Shown one piece after another: positions 31,809-35,032 of a stretch of 35,032 bases of DNA; the first letter of the stretch is position 1; every line of letters begins with the position of its first letter. Location: contig NZ_PIRO01000008.1 of assembly GCF_003048905.1 (NCBI RefSeq), positions 1-35,032 on the forward strand. The letters are read 5' to 3'. Position numbers and translations under genes: made by a program. The DNA is from Campylobacter concisus (lineage in GTDB: Bacteria; Campylobacterota; Campylobacteria; Campylobacterales; Campylobacteraceae). The notes under the pieces were generated by a model, which ran no database searches, was not told where the DNA came from, and saw nothing but the letters and a program-made list of their open reading frames with translations.

Positions 31809-32357
31809 TTACTTTAGCTTCAAATTTAAAATCTTGATATACTTTTCTATCTTATCGCTTACGGCAGAAATTTTGTCATTTACTACTTTTACTACTGATA
31901 TTAAATTTTCATAATTTACTTTAAAATTTTTCAAATCCTGCTCATATAATACTTTCAACATTTGGTTAATATTCCTGCCAACCATATTAAGCTCATAGTT
32001 AGATTTTCTTAACTCCTCCATTTCAATATTATTAAAAATAGGACTATTGGAATTTAAAATATTTAATAGTAAAAATTTAGCCTCTTTGGTGGCTGAGTTA
32101 AAACCATGTTTATTAGATAAATCAACCAAATACTTATATTCACTTTTAGATATTGATATTCTAAGTTCAACTTCTTTGTTGTTTTCCTTTAATAACAAAG
32201 TATTTTTTTTAGATCCCTCAATATTGCCAGTAGATATAAAATTCATAATAGCAGCATTAACCAAATCACTAAAATTATATTTACTATCTTTCAAATATTC
32301 CTCAACCAAATTTAACAAATTGTTTTCTATTCTAAAAGTCTTAATTACATTTTTCAT
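31809..32357 (-). CDS. mobC: MobC-like relaxosome accessory protein
   Basis: 182-aa protein. The N-terminal RHH-like region (KTFRIENNLLNLVEEYLKD) would bind oriT DNA. The MobC signature ELNMVGRNINQMLK lies at residues 122-135, and the helical C-terminus would mediate contact. It assists the relaxase by bending or melting DNA at nic. It is divergent from the leading-region genes and reads away from oriT. AAGG about seven bases before ATG is the ribosome binding site. A damaged copy of its middle part lies at 34641-34744. Confidence 0.85.
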   Translation of the reverse strand: MKNVIKTFRIENNLLNLVEEYLKDSKYNFSDLVNAAIMNFISTGNIEGSKKNTLLLKENNKEVELRISISKSEYKYLVDLSNKHGFNSATKEAKFLLLNILNSNSPIFNNIEMEELRKSNYELNMVGRNINQMLKVLYEQDLKNFKVNYENLISVVKVVNDKISAVSDKIEKYIKILNLKLK

Positions 32358-32389
32358 TTTTATACCTTACTGAGCCTCGCAGAGATAAT

Positions 32390-32439
32390 GCCAATCACAA
32401 AAAAATGTATTACATTTTTGGCGTGATTGGCTATCCTGC
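32390..32439 (+). other. oriT: oriT: hairpin and RP4-type nick site
   Basis: GCCAATCAC (32390-32398) pairs with GTGATTGGC (32423-32431), and inner arms AATGTA and TACATT extend the stem with an internal loop. Six to seven bases downstream is TATCCTG followed by C (32432-32439), matching the RP4/MOBP nick consensus YATCCTG-Y, with cleavage expected between 32438 and 32439 on the plus strand. The stem-to-nic distance resembles that of RP4. It sits between mobC and the leading genes. Confidence 0.85.
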
Positions 32440-32477
32440 AATTAATACTATTTACGACCAAAATTATACACAATAAA

Positions 32478-32559
32478 ACTTGCCATAAAATTAAAAAAAT
32501 CAGCTATAACTGCCTTGAAATTTTATTAAAACTCTGCTATACTGCCGAGTAAAATTTTA
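32478..32559. repeat. Three direct repeats over the leading-region promoter
   Basis: ACTTGCC (32478), ACTGCC (32509) and ACTGCC (32541) are each followed within a few bases by an AAAATT or AAATTTTA run. Spacing is 31 and 32 bp, three helical turns. They lie upstream of, next to and within the promoter of the 32581 gene, so a cooperative autoregulator is likely. Confidence 0.55.
32515..32543 (+). promoter_or_regulatory. Promoter of the ctkA cluster
   Basis: TTGAAA at 32515-32520 and TATACT at 32538-32543 are 17 bp apart. Transcription would begin near 32550. AAAGGAGG at 32567-32574 is a near-perfect ribosome binding site seven bases before ATG 32581. Confidence 0.7.
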
Positions 32560-32580
32560 ATCAATAAAAGGAGGACGGCT

Positions 32581-32808
32581 ATGAGCGAGATAGTTTCAAT
32601 AGACGAGAAAATTAAAAAAATAAAATCTCAATTAGCATCACTTGAAAGCAAAAAGAAAGAGATGATAGCAAAAGAGCAGCTAAAACTATCACAAGCAATA
32701 AGTGATTTGATAAAAACAAACAACGATTTTTTAAAAGATATAACAACGATTTTAGAAAAGCACAAAGCAAGCGAAATTTTAGAACTCATAAAAAAACTTT
32801 CAGATTAG
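32581..32808 (+). CDS. Small coiled-coil protein upstream of ctkA
   Basis: 75-aa protein, nearly all alpha-helical. A coiled coil runs over residues 6-40 (KIKKIKSQLASLESKKKEM), followed by an amphipathic helix ending ILELIKKLSD. There is no HTH. Strong AAAGGAGG ribosome binding site. It ends seven bases before the ctkA start and shares a repressible-looking promoter with it, an arrangement typical of an antitoxin or a secretion chaperone. Which of these, if either, cannot be decided from the sequence. Confidence 0.75.
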   Translation: MSEIVSIDEKIKKIKSQLASLESKKKEMIAKEQLKLSQAISDLIKTNNDFLKDITTILEKHKASEILELIKKLSD

Positions 32809-32815
32809 AAAAACA

Positions 32816-33802
32816 ATGGTAGATAACGAAATAGATTTTACAAATTGCGAAAAAAGCTCCAAAAGCTATGGTGGATTTTGTGGAACAAAAGTAGGCATAA
32901 TATATAATGACGAAGATTATATGCTGAAATTTCCTCCAAAGCTAGTTGCTGCAGCACATTTAAATTTTATGAATGCTTGCGTTACCGAGCATATATCTTG
33001 TAGTATTTTAAAAACATTAGATATACAAACACAAGACACAATCCTTGGAACATATGACGATAAAGTTGTTGTAGCTTGTAAAGACTTTATAGAGCCAAAT
33101 GAATTTATGATAGATTTTGTTACCTATCAAGAAAAAATAGCAAATGGATATGATGCCGATCTAGGAAATATATTAAACACAATAGAAGCAAAAAATCAAT
33201 TTGCAGTTGATGAAAAAGAAATGAAAGAAATGTTTTGGGATATGTTTATAGCAGATGCATTACTCGCAAACTCAGATAGACATAATGGCAACTGGGGTTT
33301 TATTGCAAATGTAGATACTCAAACATATAAAAGACCAGCTCCAGTATTTGATTGCGGTTGCTCTCTTTTTTCACAATTTAATGAGCTAGAAATGAAAAAT
33401 ATTTTGCTCAATAAAAAAGACTTAAACAAAATAGTTTATGATTTTCCTCCATCAGTTATACGGAAAAAGAATGAGAAAATTAATCCATATAATTTTTTAA
33501 TAAAAACAAGAAATCAGGATTGTATAAACTCATTAAAAAAAATAGGATCAAAGATAGATCTTAATAAAATCAATGAAATAATTTCTAGCACACCTTATAT
33601 TTCAGATACTCATAAAAAATTCTTACAAACAGTTATTCAAGCTAGAAAAGAAAAAATAATAGATTTGGCCATAGAAAAACAGTTAGAACATGAAAAAAAG
33701 AGAAATAGACTTCTTTATTTTATATCCCTTAAGCTTCATCAGAGCAAGGACAAAAATTTAGAAAAAGATAAAGAAAAAGATAAAAATTTAGATAGGTGGT
33801 AA
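32816..33802 (+). CDS. ctkA: CtkA-like HipA-fold serine/threonine kinase
   Basis: 328-aa protein. It matches the H. pylori CtkA pattern throughout, as I recall that family: IDFTNCEKS start, a glycine-rich loop (YGGFCGTK), ATP-site Lys38 in YMLKFPPK, GTYDDKVVVACKDFI, catalytic Asp154 and Asn159 in NSDRHNGNWGFI, and metal-binding Asp179 in PVFDCG. It also has the conserved NFPxS-like DFPPSVI and TPYISDTHKKFLQ. H. pylori CtkA is a translocated kinase with proinflammatory activity. The C-terminal tail is a KDKNLEKDKEKDKNLDRW run, basic like many T4SS signals. No ribosome binding site is evident within the short gap. Confidence 0.88.
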   Translation: MVDNEIDFTNCEKSSKSYGGFCGTKVGIIYNDEDYMLKFPPKLVAAAHLNFMNACVTEHISCSILKTLDIQTQDTILGTYDDKVVVACKDFIEPNEFMIDFVTYQEKIANGYDADLGNILNTIEAKNQFAVDEKEMKEMFWDMFIADALLANSDRHNGNWGFIANVDTQTYKRPAPVFDCGCSLFSQFNELEMKNILLNKKDLNKIVYDFPPSVIRKKNEKINPYNFLIKTRNQDCINSLKKIGSKIDLNKINEIISSTPYISDTHKKFLQTVIQARKEKIIDLAIEKQLEHEKKRNRLLYFISLKLHQSKDKNLEKDKEKDKNLDRW

Positions 33803-33803
33803 T

Positions 33804-34025
33804 ATGGAAGAGAATATAATATTAGATGAAAATACTTTGTCGCCATGGCTCAAAAAAGACTTACAAAAGTTTTTAGATTGTAAGAATTCAAATACTCATC
33901 CTAATTGGGATTTAAGCTTATACTGGAGCGAGCTTTACTCATCAATAAATATATCTCAGCTTAGCAAAGAGATTACAAAAGAGCAAGCGGAATATTTGAG
34001 AAAAAAATACTTAGGAATTTGTTGA
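33804..34025 (+). CDS. Hypothetical protein following ctkA
   Basis: 73-aa soluble protein one base after the ctkA stop, with AGGTGG as ribosome binding site. It contains TLSPWLKKDLQKFLDC and ends in SLYWSELYSSINISQLSKEI and EQAEYLRKKYL, a pattern I associate with small proteins of Helicobacter plasmids, without a known function. Tight coupling to ctkA suggests a functional link. Confidence 0.7.
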   Translation: MEENIILDENTLSPWLKKDLQKFLDCKNSNTHPNWDLSLYWSELYSSINISQLSKEITKEQAEYLRKKYLGIC

Positions 34026-34071
34026 AACGATATGTCGCAAAGATTATATAAGGATAAAAAAAGGAGCAGTA

Positions 34072-34425
34072 ATGAATTCTTATCCAAATGATTTGTTTAT
34101 AACCATAGTAAATACAATAGCATTTCTTGTATTTGTCTATCTATGTTATTTTTATATTGTAGCCTTACCGAAACGGCACAAAGAGATAATAAATTTTCTA
34201 AAAGAGAGGAAACAACTTTTGGACGTCGAGATAGAATTTTTAGAAAAATTTAATAGGTTTGATAATATATGGGATAATTTTAATAGACCACTTAGAGGCG
34301 TTAAATTTCAAGATGACACTTTTATTATGAATTTAATGCTTTTAGAAAAAGACACTAGAGATAGATACGCTAACAAAAAAGCCGAAAGAGAAGCAATAGA
34401 TAATTTTAAAATGGGTGAAAAATAA
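34072..34425 (+). CDS. Small membrane protein of the leading region
   Basis: 117-aa protein with one hydrophobic segment at about residues 8-31, followed by a charged helical cytoplasmic or periplasmic part rich in Glu, Arg and Lys. AAAAAGGAGC precedes the ATG. It is the last intact gene in the ctkA cluster. Its stop overlaps an ATG (TAATG at 34423-34427) that opens only 12 codons (MQDLRAVAKRTF), perhaps the remnant of a coupled gene. No family is recognised. Confidence 0.65.
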   Translation: MNSYPNDLFITIVNTIAFLVFVYLCYFYIVALPKRHKEIINFLKERKQLLDVEIEFLEKFNRFDNIWDNFNRPLRGVKFQDDTFIMNLMLLEKDTRDRYANKKAEREAIDNFKMGEK

Positions 34426-34463
34426 TGCAAGATCTTAGAGCAGTTGCTAAAAGAACATTTTAG
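34425..34463 (+). pseudogene. 12-codon remnant of a coupled ORF
   Basis: ATG at 34425 overlaps the stop of the membrane-protein gene (TAATG), the spacing of a translationally coupled gene, but the frame closes after 12 codons at TAG 34461-34463. It may be the 5' stub of a gene lost to deletion, consistent with other decayed sequence downstream. It could also be chance. Confidence 0.3.
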
Positions 34464-34489
34464 ATTATATTTATTTTTTAAGAAAAGAT

Positions 34490-34519
34490 AAGAATTTACT
34501 TGTTTTTAGGTAAATTCTT
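34490..34519. terminator. Inverted repeat after the leading-region genes
   Basis: AAGAATTTAC (34490-34499) and GTAAATTCTT (34510-34519) form a perfect 10-bp stem with a ten-base loop, preceded by a T-run. It could end transcription from the ctkA cluster or from the opposite strand. The stem is AT-rich. Confidence 0.45.
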
Positions 34520-34640
34520 AAGCCATTTTTACTACTTTAAGTTTTCTAAGCTTAAATTTTTTATCCTTTTTTTAATGAAATACCACAAAATAGGGAACTA
34601 CTGATCAAGTGTTTTGAAAATAATTGTTTTCAACAGCAAA

Positions 34641-34744
34641 TAGTGATTTGGTTAATGCTGCTATTATGAATTTTATATCTACTGGCGATATCGAAGGATC
34701 TAAAAAAATACTTTATTGTTAAGAGAAAACAACAAAGAAGTTGA
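34641..34744 (+). pseudogene. mobC fragment, inverted duplicate
   Basis: The plus strand here closely matches the coding strand of mobC for codons about 30-64 (bases 32271 down to 32167): TAGTGATTTGGTTAATGCTG and ATTATGAATTTTATATCTAC are shared, with scattered changes. It lacks a start, and the A-run after GGATCT has seven A against eight in mobC, shifting the frame into a stop (LYC then TAA). Similarity stops abruptly at both ends. It is a decayed, inverted relic of mobC or of a related plasmid's mobC. Confidence 0.85.
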
Positions 34745-34833
34745 GAAAAGTAAAAATGGAATAAACAAACTGACTAGACTTAGATGCCTAATTTTAATTT
34801 AAGCTTAGTAGTAAATTTGGGTTTATAATATTT

Positions 34834-34983
34834 CTAACTTCTTTTTAATGATTGCCTAAGTTTATTTTCTAAAAATAATTGTTGTTTTTTCTCTTTCGCG
34901 CACGCGCACGCGATTTTTATCTTTTTAACATAACTTTTCTTTATCCTGTCTCTTATACTTATCTGACGCTTCCGACCACTCAT
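34834..34983 (-). CDS. Possible small basic protein
   Basis: 49-aa, very basic reading frame starting at ATG 34983 (MSGRKRQISIRDRIKKSYVK) with GGAAAG about eight bases upstream. The frame is also open from a TTG at 35031. It includes an Ala/Cys repeat (ACACA) encoded by the alternating GC tract at 34897-34912. Basic composition could fit a DNA- or RNA-binding peptide, but no family is recognised and it may not be a gene. The rest of 34426-35032 is non-coding and AT-rich. Confidence 0.35.
   Translation of the reverse strand: MSGRKRQISIRDRIKKSYVKKIKIACACAKEKKQQLFLENKLRQSLKRS
34897..34912. repeat. Alternating CG/CA tract
   Basis: CGCGCACGCGCACGCG is 16 bases of strict pyrimidine-purine alternation and GC-rich in a very AT-rich region. 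Such tracts can adopt left-handed DNA. It may also simply be codons of the small minus-strand ORF. Confidence 0.6.
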
Positions 34984-35032
34984 TTCGTTGACTTTCCATT
35001 TGCTGCTTATGCTAGCAGTAACAACAAACAAA

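Noticed and set aside
32047-32373. 108-codon plus-strand frame opposite mobC
   Set aside because: It is antisense to a gene with a clear MobC signature and has no start signal.

Overview
The window looks like a conjugative plasmid, possibly a complete one opened just upstream of its replication gene, from an epsilonproteobacterium of the Campylobacter/Helicobacter group. The evidence is very AT-rich DNA, AAGGA-type ribosome binding sites, a fused VirB3-VirB4, a Cag12/CagT-like lipoprotein, a CtkA-type kinase and a TopA plus giant methylase-helicase pair. No integrase, transposase, resistance gene, rRNA, tRNA or CRISPR array was seen. The gene set resembles the Helicobacter pylori tfs3/tfs4 integrative elements, but with a Rep_3 initiator in place of a recombinase. 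Circularity is inferred, not shown.

Layout: (1) 1-2700: a Rep_3 initiator behind a near-consensus promoter and 11-bp-phased repeats, then small accessory genes including an EexN-like entry-exclusion lipoprotein and a 52-aa helix-turn-helix-like protein. (2) 2990-16730: a co-directional type IV secretion operon, virB2, virB3/4, virB5, virB6, virB7, a small HTH gene, virB8, virB9, virB10, virB11, virD4, a Cag12-like gene, trbM and two unknown genes, closed by a clear terminator. (3) 16755-20266: topoisomerase IA, an unknown gene and a VirB1-type lytic transglycosylase. (4) 20364-28214: a 2154-residue N6-adenine methylase/SNF2 helicase and a TOPRIM primase-like protein. (5) 28324-29418: a ParA-like ATPase, a ribbon-helix-helix protein and a small HTH protein. 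(6) 29581-30279: an orphan acidic protein behind an exact TTGACA-N17-TATAAT promoter wrapped in repeats. (7) 30333-32440: MOBP relaxase and MobC on the minus strand, then an oriT with a hairpin and an RP4-type nick site. (8) 32581-34425: the predicted leading region, holding a small coiled-coil gene, a ctkA homologue and two small genes. (9) 34426-35032: decayed DNA with a mobC fragment and possibly one small basic gene.

How the parts work together: MobC and the relaxase would nick the plus strand at 32438/32439; VirD4 would pass the relaxase-DNA complex to the VirB channel, with VirB1 opening the peptidoglycan. The topoisomerase, primase and methylase-helicase would process or protect transferred DNA, and Rep plus ParA/RHH would maintain the plasmid. 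By the nick polarity the ctkA cluster enters the recipient first.

The most striking observation is a 271-codon ORF (20446-21261) with its own good ribosome binding site, lying entirely inside the 5' part of the giant methylase-helicase gene in another frame. Over exactly that span the large protein turns into low-complexity, charged sequence, and the span is bracketed by a repeated KY-ARSL-D motif. This suggests a long overprinted gene pair.
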